NCBI GenBank assembly: GCA_036501365.1
Contig: DASYAL010000055.1
Coordinates: 186,001-250,000 of the forward strand
DNA length: 64,000 nucleotides
Direction: 5' to 3'
Origin: CAIKMD01 sp036501365
GTDB taxonomy: Bacteria; Pseudomonadota; Alphaproteobacteria; ATCC43930; CGMCC-115725
In this document: piece by piece, positions 9,099 to 15,222 of the stretch
How the letters are laid out: each line of letters begins with the position of its first letter
How positions within the stretch are numbered: the stretch's first letter is position 1
The notes under the pieces: generated by a model
Told to the model about the DNA's origin: nothing
Seen by the model: only the letters and a program-made list of their open reading frames with translations
Database searches by the model: none
Position numbers and translations under genes: made by a program

Positions 9099-9128
9099 TT
9101 GACAGATAAATTCAGGATTTAGGATAAT
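9099..9128 (+). promoter_or_regulatory. Near-consensus sigma-70 promoter
   Basis: TTGACA at 9099-9104 and GATAAT at 9123-9128 are separated by 18 bases, within an AT-rich island (9040-9135) that stands out from the GC-rich surroundings. A transcript start near 9135 would give a leader of about 17 bases before the AGGAG (9141-9145) and ATG (9152) of the first gene downstream. The promoter should drive the three-gene unit 9152-11058. Confidence 0.65.
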
Positions 9129-9151
9129 GAATTACTTGTTAGGAGTGCGGT

Positions 9152-9373
9152 ATGGGCGATCAGCGGCGAAGCGGCTTCTCTCACATCAGTCGGCTGTGGC
9201 TCGAGCCCGGTGATGAGCCAGCGCTCGGCGATCTGCTCGCGGATCCAGTGTTGCATCTGGTGATGCGCCGCGACGGCGTGAGCATGACCGAACTGTGCAA
9301 TCACATTTCGCAGGCACGTCTGCGGCTCGGCTTGGACCGCTTTCGCGCCGGCCCCTGCCGCTGCGCCGCTTGA
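9152..9373 (+). CDS. Small conserved-looking protein leading the exporter operon
   Basis: The 73-residue cytoplasmic protein belongs to no family I can name. Its start is well supported: AGGAG lies six bases before the ATG and a strong promoter just upstream. The middle reads LLADPVLHLVMRRDGVSMTELCNHISQARLRLG, a helical layout like small helix-turn-helix or adaptor proteins. The C-terminus ends in CRCAA, with three cysteines in total. It is followed after 25 bases by the YeiH-type transporter gene, so the two are probably co-transcribed. A regulatory or accessory role for the transporter is a guess from position only. Confidence 0.6.
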   Translation: MGDQRRSGFSHISRLWLEPGDEPALGDLLADPVLHLVMRRDGVSMTELCNHISQARLRLGLDRFRAGPCRCAA

Positions 9374-9398
9374 GCGAGAACGATAAAGGGAAGACGAG

Positions 9399-10802
9399 AT
9401 GAGCAAGGTCGAAACCAATTTCGGCGGCGGCGCGATGCCTCGCACCGGCGGCACGAGCACCGGCTGGCGCGAGCTCTGGCTCAAAGAGGATTGGTGGGCG
9501 GTGTGGCTCGGCCTCGGTATCGTTGTGATCGGCCTCGCGCTCTTTGCGCATGGCGGCAGCTGGCGCTGGGTCGCGGTGACGCCGCCGCGCTGGACGAGCG
9601 TCGCGCAGCTCGGCGCGCATTTTGCCGATGCCTGGCCGCGCTACGTTGTGCAATTTCTGCTCTGGGCCGCGGCCTTCTCGGTCGCGCTCGGCGCGCTCGG
9701 CCATAAGCCGCGCGAATTCCTACCGGCGTTCGTCTTCGTGTATCTGTTGTCGGTCCTGGTATTCGTAATCGGCCAATGGGACAGCGCCAATTACTACAAT
9801 CTCGAGGCGCCGCTAGTGGCGCTGGTTTTGGGCCTGCTGATCGCGAATCTCAGCGGCTTGCCGCGCTGGCTCGATGCCGGTTTCCGCGTCGAGTTCTACA
9901 TCAAGACCGGCATCATCCTATTGGGCGCGACGCTGCCGTTCACGCTCATCGTCTGGGCCGGCCCGGTCGCGATCCTGCAAGCCTCGATCGTCTCGATCGC
10001 CACCTTCCTCGTGATCTACTGGGTCGGGACGCGGCTCGGCCTCGACCGGCGCTTGGCGGCGACGCTCGGCGCGGGCGGCGCGGTCTGCGGCGTCTCCGCC
10101 TCGATCGCCATCGCCGGCGCCATCGGTGCCAAGAAGGACGACGCGCCGATCGCGATTACTCTCGTGATCCTCTGGGCGATCGTCATGATCTTCGTGCTGC
10201 CGATCGTCGCGCGCCTGTTGCAATTGCCGACCGGCGTCGGCGGCGCCTGGATCGGCACCTCGGAATTCGCCGATGCCGCCGGTATCGCGGCGGCGCAGAC
10301 CTATGGCGGGCTCGCCGGCCATGGCATCGCCGGCACGCCGGACCAGTCGGTCTTCGCCTTCACGCTGATGAAGGTTGTCGGTCGCGATGTGTGGATCGGC
10401 ATCTGGGCTTTCATCCTCGCGATCGTCGCGACGACGCGCTGGGAGCAGCACGAATTCGGCCGCAAAGCGAATCCCGCGGAAATCTGGTGGCGCTTCCCAA
10501 AATTCGTGATCGGCTTCCTCGTTGCCTCGCTGCTCGTCACCTGGGTGGCGAGCGGCTACAGCCTCGTCGATTACAACAAGGTGGTGGTGCCGGGCCTCGT
10601 CGCGCCGATCAAGGATCTGCGCACATGGGCGTTCATCTTCTGCTTCCTCTCGATCGGCCTCACCACGCGTTTCCGCGATCTCGCCAGCGCCGGGCGCAAG
10701 CCTTTCCTCGCTTTCAGCTCCGGCGTGGTCGTCAATGTCGTGCTCGGCTTCATCCTCTCGGCCTGGGTGTTCGCCGCACACTGGACCAATCTCGGACAAT
10801 AG
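9399..10802 (+). CDS. Putative sulfate exporter family transporter (YeiH/UPF0324 type, long form)
   Basis: The 467-residue inner-membrane protein has about 11-13 hydrophobic helices. The C-terminal two thirds match the YeiH family (Cons_hypoth698): FYIKTGIILLGATLPF, the glycine-rich LGAGGAVCGVSASIAIAGAIGAKKDD, and GTSEFADAAGIAAAQTYG. The N-terminal 100 residues add two helices absent from the short (about 340-residue) members. The family is annotated as sulfate exporters on limited evidence. AAGGGAAGACGAG precedes the ATG. The small gene at 9152 lies just upstream and a cysteine-rich small gene just downstream, which suggests a three-gene unit with a sulfur or redox theme. Confidence 0.82.
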   Translation: MSKVETNFGGGAMPRTGGTSTGWRELWLKEDWWAVWLGLGIVVIGLALFAHGGSWRWVAVTPPRWTSVAQLGAHFADAWPRYVVQFLLWAAAFSVALGALGHKPREFLPAFVFVYLLSVLVFVIGQWDSANYYNLEAPLVALVLGLLIANLSGLPRWLDAGFRVEFYIKTGIILLGATLPFTLIVWAGPVAILQASIVSIATFLVIYWVGTRLGLDRRLAATLGAGGAVCGVSASIAIAGAIGAKKDDAPIAITLVILWAIVMIFVLPIVARLLQLPTGVGGAWIGTSEFADAAGIAAAQTYGGLAGHGIAGTPDQSVFAFTLMKVVGRDVWIGIWAFILAIVATTRWEQHEFGRKANPAEIWWRFPKFVIGFLVASLLVTWVASGYSLVDYNKVVVPGLVAPIKDLRTWAFIFCFLSIGLTTRFRDLASAGRKPFLAFSSGVVVNVVLGFILSAWVFAAHWTNLGQ

Positions 10803-10812
10803 GAGCGGCGTA

Positions 10813-11058
10813 ATGGCGGGAAGCTGCCGGGCCTGCGTGCATTTCTGCAACAACCCGGCCTATCTCGAAGCGATTTTCGCCGGCTACAGCGCGCTGAGCT
10901 CGGCCTGGGGCTCGACCCGCGCCGAGGATGGGCTTTGCCTGCGCCATGACCGCTATCTGAGCGCCGAGGCAGGATGCGGCGATTTCACGCCGGCCGAAGC
11001 GCTGGCGGCGAAACCGCGCGCGCGATCAGCCGTTCCAGTGCCGCACGAAGGCCGCTAG
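10813..11058 (+). CDS. Small cysteine-rich protein after the exporter gene
   Basis: The 81-residue protein begins 10 bases after the exporter stop, with AGGAG (10801-10805) overlapping that stop. It carries CxxCxxxC near the N-terminus (SCRACVHFCNNP) and two more cysteines in LCLRHDRYL and GCGDF, so metal or Fe-S binding is plausible. Two histidines also lie near the cysteines. I do not recognise a named family, though similar short proteins with CxxF..RADDG.C.RHDRYL are, to my recollection, present in other alphaproteobacteria. Its last 33 bases overlap the end of the convergent nitroreductase gene. Confidence 0.62.
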   Translation: MAGSCRACVHFCNNPAYLEAIFAGYSALSSAWGSTRAEDGLCLRHDRYLSAEAGCGDFTPAEALAAKPRARSAVPVPHEGR

Positions 11059-11598
11059 ATCGGTCGGCGGCAGCGCCGCCGGCATCGTCGCCGCCGTGCC
11101 GAGATAGAGGAAGCCGACGATCGCATCGCTCGGCGCGAGGCCCAGCGTCTCCTTGACGAAGTCGTCGTAAGCCGGCGCGCCGGTCTTCCACGCCGCGCCG
11201 TAGCCCAGCGCATGCGCGGCGAGCATGATGTTCTGGGCGCCGGCGCCGGCGGCGAGCAGCTGCTCGACCACCGGGATCTTGTGGCCTTCCTTAATCGCGG
11301 CGGCGAGCACGACGATCAGCGGCGCGCGCAGCGGCTTCTCGCGCTCGCGCTCCAGCATGTTCGCGGGCACGTCGGGCTCGCGGCGCTTCATCGCATCGGC
11401 CATCACATCGCCGAAGCGTTTACGCGCGTCGCCGCGCAGCACGATGAAGCGCCACGGCTTGAGCTTGCCGTGATCGGGCGCGCGCATCCCGGCGCGCAAA
11501 ATCTCGGCCAGGGTCTCGTCGTCGGGCGCCGGCTCGGCGAATTGCGCCGGGCTGCGGCGGGTGGTCAGGGCGTCCAGCGCATCCATCGTCAGCACCAT
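11026..11598 (-). CDS. Nitroreductase family protein (YdjA-like)
   Basis: The roughly 190-residue flavoprotein has the FMN-binding RRS motif near the start (LTTRRSPAQFAEP), PDHGKLKPWRFIVLRG (residues contacting FMN phosphate) and GYGAAWKTGAPAYD near the C-terminus. These mark the short YdjA/TdsD-like branch of NAD(P)H nitroreductases. The ATG at 11598 is taken; an ATG at 11586 (MDALDAL) is equally reasonable and an upstream ATG at 11673 would add unlike sequence. The gene is alone, convergent with the small cysteine-rich gene. The physiological substrate is unknown. Confidence 0.85.
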   Translation of the reverse strand: MVLTMDALDALTTRRSPAQFAEPAPDDETLAEILRAGMRAPDHGKLKPWRFIVLRGDARKRFGDVMADAMKRREPDVPANMLEREREKPLRAPLIVVLAAAIKEGHKIPVVEQLLAAGAGAQNIMLAAHALGYGAAWKTGAPAYDDFVKETLGLAPSDAIVGFLYLGTAATMPAALPPTDLAAFVRHWNG

Positions 11599-11833
11599 CA
11601 GGGTTTGTGCTTTCTTAGCATGCGCTCGACCGCAGCCAACCGGCGAATCGGCCGACGCGGGGATCGGTCTCACCTATACCATTATAAATAGCTTTCTCCG
11701 CGGCGTGCCATTGCCGCCAAGAACCATTCCATCAACCTATGGCGTCATGGGAAATCCTTACCCAAGCTGTAGTAGAGCATTAGCTCACTGAAAAAATCAA
11801 AAAGCTCGCGAATCTTATTGATTGAATTAGAAA

Positions 11834-11849
11834 TTAACCTGGCGTTAAC
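11834..11849 (+). promoter_or_regulatory. Perfect CtrA-type box upstream of the DSF synthase gene
   Basis: TTAA (11834-11837), seven bases, then TTAAC (11845-11849) matches the full CtrA consensus TTAA-N7-TTAAC. It ends 44 bases before the start codon at 11894, a normal place for activation or repression. A further TTAAC half-site lies at 11873-11877. The 220-base intergenic region is AT-rich. CtrA is the alphaproteobacterial cell-cycle and motility regulator; its presence in this organism is assumed, not seen. Confidence 0.55.
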
Positions 11850-11893
11850 TGTTTTCCCGGCGGGCAAGCATTTTAACCGCCCCTGGGGGAGTG

Positions 11894-12862
11894 ATGGCGG
11901 GGCAACCGCAGCTCATTGACCTGGTTCCGGACCGGATGGCGGCCAAGCCGAGCGCGCCGCCGGCCGAGCAGCTTTTCGCCGAGCTGGTCGGCGCCGACGA
12001 CCCGGTCCAAGCGGCGCTCGATGCGCATGAATTCGCGGAATTCGACCTCGATTACGACGCCGAGGAGAAAATCCTTTTCAGCTATTTCGACTTCGCCGGT
12101 CGGCCCTGCTTCACCCAGCCGGTGTTGCGCGAAGCGCAAGCGATCCAGCGCATGGTCCGCAGGCTGTTCGGCGACCAAGCGGAAGTCGAGCCGCCCCTGC
12201 GCTATCTCGTCCTCGGCTCGCGCCAACGCGGCGCGTGGAATCTCGGCGCCGATCTCGAACTTTGCGCGACGCTGATTCGCGATCGCGACCGCGCGGCGCT
12301 CCGCCGCTATGCCCATGCTTGTTGCGAGATCGGCTTCACCAATGCGACCGGGCTCGGCTTCGATCTGCCGGTGATCTCGGTGGCGCTCGTTCAGGGCGAC
12401 GCGCTGGGCGCGGGATTCGAGGCGGCGCTCTCCGCCAATCTTATCGTCGCCGAACGCGGCACGAGCTTCGGCCTGCCCGAGATACTGTTCAATCTCTTCC
12501 CCGGCATGGGCGCCTACACCTTCCTCACGCGCCGCCTCGCCCCGGGCATCGCCGAGCGCATGATCATGAGCGGCGAGCTCTACACGGCCGAGCAGCTTTA
12601 CGCGATCGGCGCGATCGACGTGCTGGCGCCCGAAGGGCAGGGCCTCGGCGCCTTCTACGATTTCATCGGCCGCGGCGGCAAGCGCTACGCCGCCTTGCGC
12701 GCGCTCTATCGCGCGCGGCGCATGCTCAGCGGCGTGAGCTTCGAAGAGATGGCCCGGATCTCCGATCTTTGGGTCGAGGCGGCGCTGAAGCTCGATGAAT
12801 CCGGGGTGAAGCGCATGCTGCGCCTCGCCGCTGCCCAGGACCGCCGCGTCGGCTGCCGTTGA
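11894..12862 (+). CDS. rpfF: DSF-type fatty-acid signal synthase, RpfF-like (crotonase superfamily)
   Basis: The 322-residue protein is an enoyl-CoA hydratase/thioesterase that in Xanthomonas and Burkholderia makes cis-2-unsaturated fatty-acid signals (DSF, BDSF). The diagnostic block is seen: LPVISVALVQGDALGAGFEAALSAN, then AERGTSFGLPEILFNLFPGMGAY, and SGELYTAEQLYAIGAIDVLAPEGQG. Glu176 (in GFEAAL) and Glu196 (in GLPE) are 20 residues apart, like the two catalytic glutamates of RpfF. The first 45 residues are an extension of variable type. GTG at 11891 is in frame, but the ATG at 11894 follows GGGGGA. Convergent 2.4 kb away lies an RpfC-like sensor. An ordinary enoyl-CoA hydratase is less likely because of the RpfF-specific blocks. 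Confidence 0.85.
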   Translation: MAGQPQLIDLVPDRMAAKPSAPPAEQLFAELVGADDPVQAALDAHEFAEFDLDYDAEEKILFSYFDFAGRPCFTQPVLREAQAIQRMVRRLFGDQAEVEPPLRYLVLGSRQRGAWNLGADLELCATLIRDRDRAALRRYAHACCEIGFTNATGLGFDLPVISVALVQGDALGAGFEAALSANLIVAERGTSFGLPEILFNLFPGMGAYTFLTRRLAPGIAERMIMSGELYTAEQLYAIGAIDVLAPEGQGLGAFYDFIGRGGKRYAALRALYRARRMLSGVSFEEMARISDLWVEAALKLDESGVKRMLRLAAAQDRRVGCR

Positions 12863-12914
12863 CTCGGCGGCGCCGCGCGGCCGACAATCGCTCGATCAAC
12901 CGGGGAGGAAAGCG

Positions 12915-13676
12915 ATGGCGACGGTATTCGCGCTGCGCGACAAATGGGCGAAAGGCGAGGCGGTGTTCGGGATGTTCGCCTCGCTGCCTTGCGCCTTTGC
13001 CTGCGAAGTCGCGGCGATCAAAGGCGTCGATTACATCTGCGTCGACCAGCAGCATGGCGTTTGCGACTATCACGACATGGTCGAGATGGCGCGCGCCATC
13101 GATGCACGCGGCTCGGTGCCGCTGACGCGCGTTCCCGCCAACGAGGACTGGATCATCGGCAAGAATCTCGATGCCGGCGCGCAGGGCGTGATCATCCCGA
13201 TGGTCAGCAACGCCGCCCAGGCGGCGAAGGCGGTGGCGGCCTGCCGCTATCCGCCCAAGGGCGAGCGCTCGAACGGCCCGGCGCGCGCCGCCATCGTCAT
13301 GGGTACGCGCGACCAGAAGGCGCTCGGCGACGGTGTGCTATGCCTGCCGATGATCGAGACCCTCGAAGGCCTCGAGAAGGTCGAGGAGATCGCGGCGACG
13401 CCGGGTCTCGACGGGCTCTATATCGGGCCGAGCGATCTCGCGATCTCGCTGGGCCTCGGGCCGGGCCTTGACCGCGACGAGCCGCAACATGTCGCGGCGG
13501 TCGCGAGGATCCTTGCCGCCTGCCAGAAGAACGGCATCGTGCCGGGCATCCATACCGGCTCGCCGCGCTTCGCCAAGCAATTCGCGGCCAAAGGCTTCCG
13601 CCTCATCACCTTCGGCGGCGATGCCGGCCTGTTGCGCGCCGGCGTCGAGCGCGCGGTCGGCGAACTGAAGGGGTGA
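12915..13676 (+). CDS. HpcH/HpaI aldolase family protein
   Basis: The 253-residue class II aldolase resembles 4-hydroxy-2-oxoheptanedioate and 2-dehydro-3-deoxyglucarate aldolases. It shows FGMFASLPCAFACEVAA, the active-site strand DYICVDQQHGVCDYHD (catalytic His in the EHG/QHG position), TRVPANEDWIIGKNLDAGAQGVIIP with the substrate Arg, a metal-binding Glu in PMIETLEGLEKV, and LYIGPSDLAISLG. The usual EHG is QHG here, as in some divergent members. GGGGAGGAAAGCG precedes the start. It follows the synthase gene by 52 bases on the same strand and could be co-transcribed, though a metabolic link to DSF is not known. Confidence 0.85.
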   Translation: MATVFALRDKWAKGEAVFGMFASLPCAFACEVAAIKGVDYICVDQQHGVCDYHDMVEMARAIDARGSVPLTRVPANEDWIIGKNLDAGAQGVIIPMVSNAAQAAKAVAACRYPPKGERSNGPARAAIVMGTRDQKALGDGVLCLPMIETLEGLEKVEEIAATPGLDGLYIGPSDLAISLGLGPGLDRDEPQHVAAVARILAACQKNGIVPGIHTGSPRFAKQFAAKGFRLITFGGDAGLLRAGVERAVGELKG

Positions 13677-13803
13677 GCATTCGGACCGCGACCGCTTCAT
13701 CGAAGTCGCGCGGCACCTTGAGGGCGACGACGATAAAGAGCGTTTTGAGGAATGGCTAAAGAAGGTCGCGAAGGCGAAGCCGAAGGACGATGCTAAGCGC
13801 TGA
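13669..13803 (+). pseudogene. Truncated small alphaproteobacterial gene (DRDRFIEVAR family)
   Basis: An open frame directly after the aldolase reads SDRDRFIEVARHLEGDDDKE, then RFEEWLKKVAKAKPKDDAKR, and stops at 13801. It looks like a small helical protein type that I recall from other alphaproteobacteria, but there is no start codon: an in-frame stop lies at 13666-13668. I read it as the 3' part of a gene cut by a rearrangement. A second, more decayed copy of its end lies at about 14578-14649. Confidence 0.45.
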
Positions 13804-13805
13804 GG

Positions 13806-14012
13806 TCAGGGGCGCACTTCATATGCTGCCGTCAATCTTGCAATCTGCACTTTGAGCGCATCAGCTTTTGGTTCTAGGTCTGAAATATAGACAAGAACGC
13901 TGGTGCGAGGATTTGCGGTTTGGATACCGCGCACAAGGTGGCGAACATGGTCGATGCGCTCGGATAGGCCGCTTAGCTGTGCCGTTAGCCCCGCTATTTG
14001 CATGTCAATCAT
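13806..14012 (-). CDS. Small unknown protein, second gene of a coupled pair
   Basis: The 68-residue predicted helical protein has no family that I recognise. Its ATG (14012) overlaps the stop of the gene before it by one base (TGATG), a usual sign of translational coupling. The sequence MIDMQIAGLTAQLSGLSERIDHVRHLV suggests a coiled-coil N-terminal half, followed by VLVYISDLEPKADALKVQIARL. Base composition is clearly less GC-rich than in the neighbouring core genes. It lies among gene remnants, so it may have arrived with mobile DNA. It could be the partner of the upstream coiled-coil protein. Confidence 0.5.
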   Translation of the reverse strand: MIDMQIAGLTAQLSGLSERIDHVRHLVRGIQTANPRTSVLVYISDLEPKADALKVQIARLTAAYEVRP

Positions 14013-14266
14013 CAAGGGCTGTGGTCCTCGGGCGGCGGCTCTAGAGCGGCGATCTCTTGATCCGCGCCGGGCTCGGCGGTGGCGACTTTCAGCACCACTA
14101 TTTGTGCTTCCAACTCTTCTGCTTCTTTTTCCAGTCGTTCCGCGTATTTTTGCAGGGCGTCCTGCGCAAATCTATCCACGATGTTGCGCGCCAGATAACG
14201 CGCGCGTTCTACACCTTCGCGCCGCACCCTCGCCAAGGCTACCAATGTGGCAATGTGCTCTGACAT
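14012..14266 (-). CDS. Small coiled-coil protein, first gene of a coupled pair
   Basis: The 84-residue protein starts MSEHIATLVALARVRREGVERA; residues 25-65 (LQKYAERLEKEAEELEAQI) form a strong heptad pattern and the tail is acidic and proline-rich. An in-frame ATG at 14320 would pass through a perfect inverted repeat (14267-14284), so the ATG at 14266, right after that repeat, is preferred. No typical ribosome-binding sequence is seen. I do not recognise the family. Small size, coupling, low GC and an operator-like palindrome at the start make the pair similar in layout to toxin-antitoxin or phage-derived modules, without sequence proof. Confidence 0.5.
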   Translation of the reverse strand: MSEHIATLVALARVRREGVERARYLARNIVDRFAQDALQKYAERLEKEAEELEAQIVVLKVATAEPGADQEIAALEPPPEDHSP

Positions 14267-14284
14267 CTGTCGAGTTTTCGACAG
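14267..14284. promoter_or_regulatory. Perfect inverted repeat abutting the start of the small gene pair
   Basis: CTGTCGA (14267-14273), a four-base loop and TCGACAG (14278-14284) form a perfect palindrome directly before the ATG at 14266 (minus strand). It would overlap the leader and possibly the promoter, so it may be an autoregulatory operator or an mRNA hairpin covering translation initiation. Confidence 0.45.
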
Positions 14285-14408
14285 AACTGTGGCGGTTGTA
14301 TGACTGTGGATTAATCTCAACCGGAAGTTGGATCGTCGCCCCCTTTAAAGACGTATACAACTAAGCCAATTTCTGTAGTTATATCAAATGTTTACCTTTT
14401 CGACCGCG

Positions 14409-14453
14409 CTGGCCGCTGCGGTGGCTGTCGAGGAACTGGCCGAGGATTACGGC
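14409..14453 (-). repeat. Decayed duplicate of the 3' end of the RpfC-like kinase gene
   Basis: Aligned by eye with 15223-15267 (the last codons of the hybrid kinase), 35 of 45 bases agree without gaps, and the similarity runs on into the AT-rich sequence after the stop. Read on the minus strand it gives AAVILGQFLDSHRSG against LDAILGQLLESQRRG in the kinase. The stop codon is lost. This suggests an old partial duplication of the kinase locus followed by decay. Confidence 0.45.
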
Positions 14454-14538
14454 GGCCGAATACGATTTCATCGACGGCAAGTTTCTCTTAAAGCCACGAT
14501 TCGTCCGGCAGCGCGAGAATTCACAATCGTGCTGGCTG

Positions 14539-14552
14539 CCCGCTTTCGCGGG
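14539..14552. repeat. REP-like dispersed hairpin
   Basis: CCCGC, a four-base loop and GCGGG, followed by GAATGAC, are the core of a very common dispersed intergenic repeat (the one that translates as PAKAG or RESG in spurious frames). Here it interrupts a degenerate gene remnant. Confidence 0.5.
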
Positions 14553-14577
14553 AATGACGCTGAGAGGCAAGGGGACC

Positions 14578-14649
14578 GTTTTGAAGCGCGGGTTCGAGGG
14601 AACGGCTAAATGGATCGCGAAGGCGAAGCCCGCGGCTAAGAAGCCTTAG
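14578..14649 (+). pseudogene. Second remnant of the DRDRFIEVAR-type small gene
   Basis: The frame FEGTAKWIAKAKPAAKKP ending at TAG (14647-14649) is similar in DNA and protein to the end of the remnant at 13669-13803 (FEEWLKKVAKAKPKDDAKR). What lies before it is the REP-like hairpin, so the rest of the gene is gone or displaced. Confidence 0.35.
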
Positions 14650-14799
14650 CCTCTCGCGCTTCTTGCTCTGCAAGCTACGCGAGTGGCTCGTATTCGTCCG
14701 CAATGCTGGACAGGCTGGCTGAGGATCGCGCGTCGTCATCTGACTTGCCATCGCGCGAGCCTCTTCCGCCTGACCACGCCAGTATTTTGCTGGCTGCAT
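14640..14799 (-). pseudogene. Frameshifted small gene of the YWRxxAEEAR family
   Basis: On the minus strand from 14799 the frame reads MQPAKYWRGQAEEARAMASQ, the opening of a small helical protein type familiar to me from alphaproteobacteria. After MT the frame is lost, but another frame continues with SIADEYEPLA, a TAG stop, and LAEQEAREAK, which is the expected second half (IADEYERLA...AEE). So a frameshift and an in-frame stop have broken the gene. Function of the family is unknown. Confidence 0.45.
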
Positions 14800-14862
14800 G
14801 CCGCCTGCCTTTGCCGAATCGAAGACCTGGTTAAAACAGAATGCGGCGATTTCTTGGCGAAG

Positions 14863-14888
14863 GCCCGCTAAGCCTAATCGGGCTTTTT
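14863..14888 (+). terminator. Possible rho-independent terminator
   Basis: GCCCG (14863-14867) and CGGGC (14879-14883) with an 11-base loop are followed by TTTTT. No intact gene ends just upstream on this strand. The stem is short, so the call is weak. From here to 15222 I see no gene; the sequence is non-coding and probably decayed. Confidence 0.3.
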
Positions 14889-15222
14889 GGGCGCGCCTCG
14901 GGTTATGCGCCGTTCCACAGCCATTCGGGCTAAGCGCTTGTAGCCTGCGGCGCAGTTCAGCATATGCGGTCGCGCTATCGGGTTGGATTGCTGCCTCCCA
15001 ACCGTTCAGGCGGGGGTGCGGGACAACCTTGGCGATGTTGCCGCTATCTCTCAGCCGTCAGCGCCCAAAGGGTCAAAGCTGACGATAGGTGAAGCCTACT
15101 CCGCTTAGGTTGCGAGTCGCGTAACGCTCCAGGTCCTTCGACCTGTGTTTGTGAAGTATCCAAGTCCCAAACAAAGGGAGTTCCGGGCGCGATATCAGAG
15201 GTTTAGATTTTCTGCCCGTAGG

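Noticed and set aside
9151..9484. Minus-strand frame of about 120 codons opposite the small exporter-operon gene
   Set aside because: No ribosome-binding site or family; the plus-strand gene has a promoter, ribosome-binding site and proper spacing.
12915..13676. Aldolase as a step in DSF synthesis or turnover
   Set aside because: No known DSF system uses an HpcH/HpaI aldolase; it follows the synthase on the same strand, but that is the only link.
13677..15222. Integrative element or prophage
   Set aside because: No integrase, transposase, attachment repeats or phage gene was found; only small remnants and repeats.
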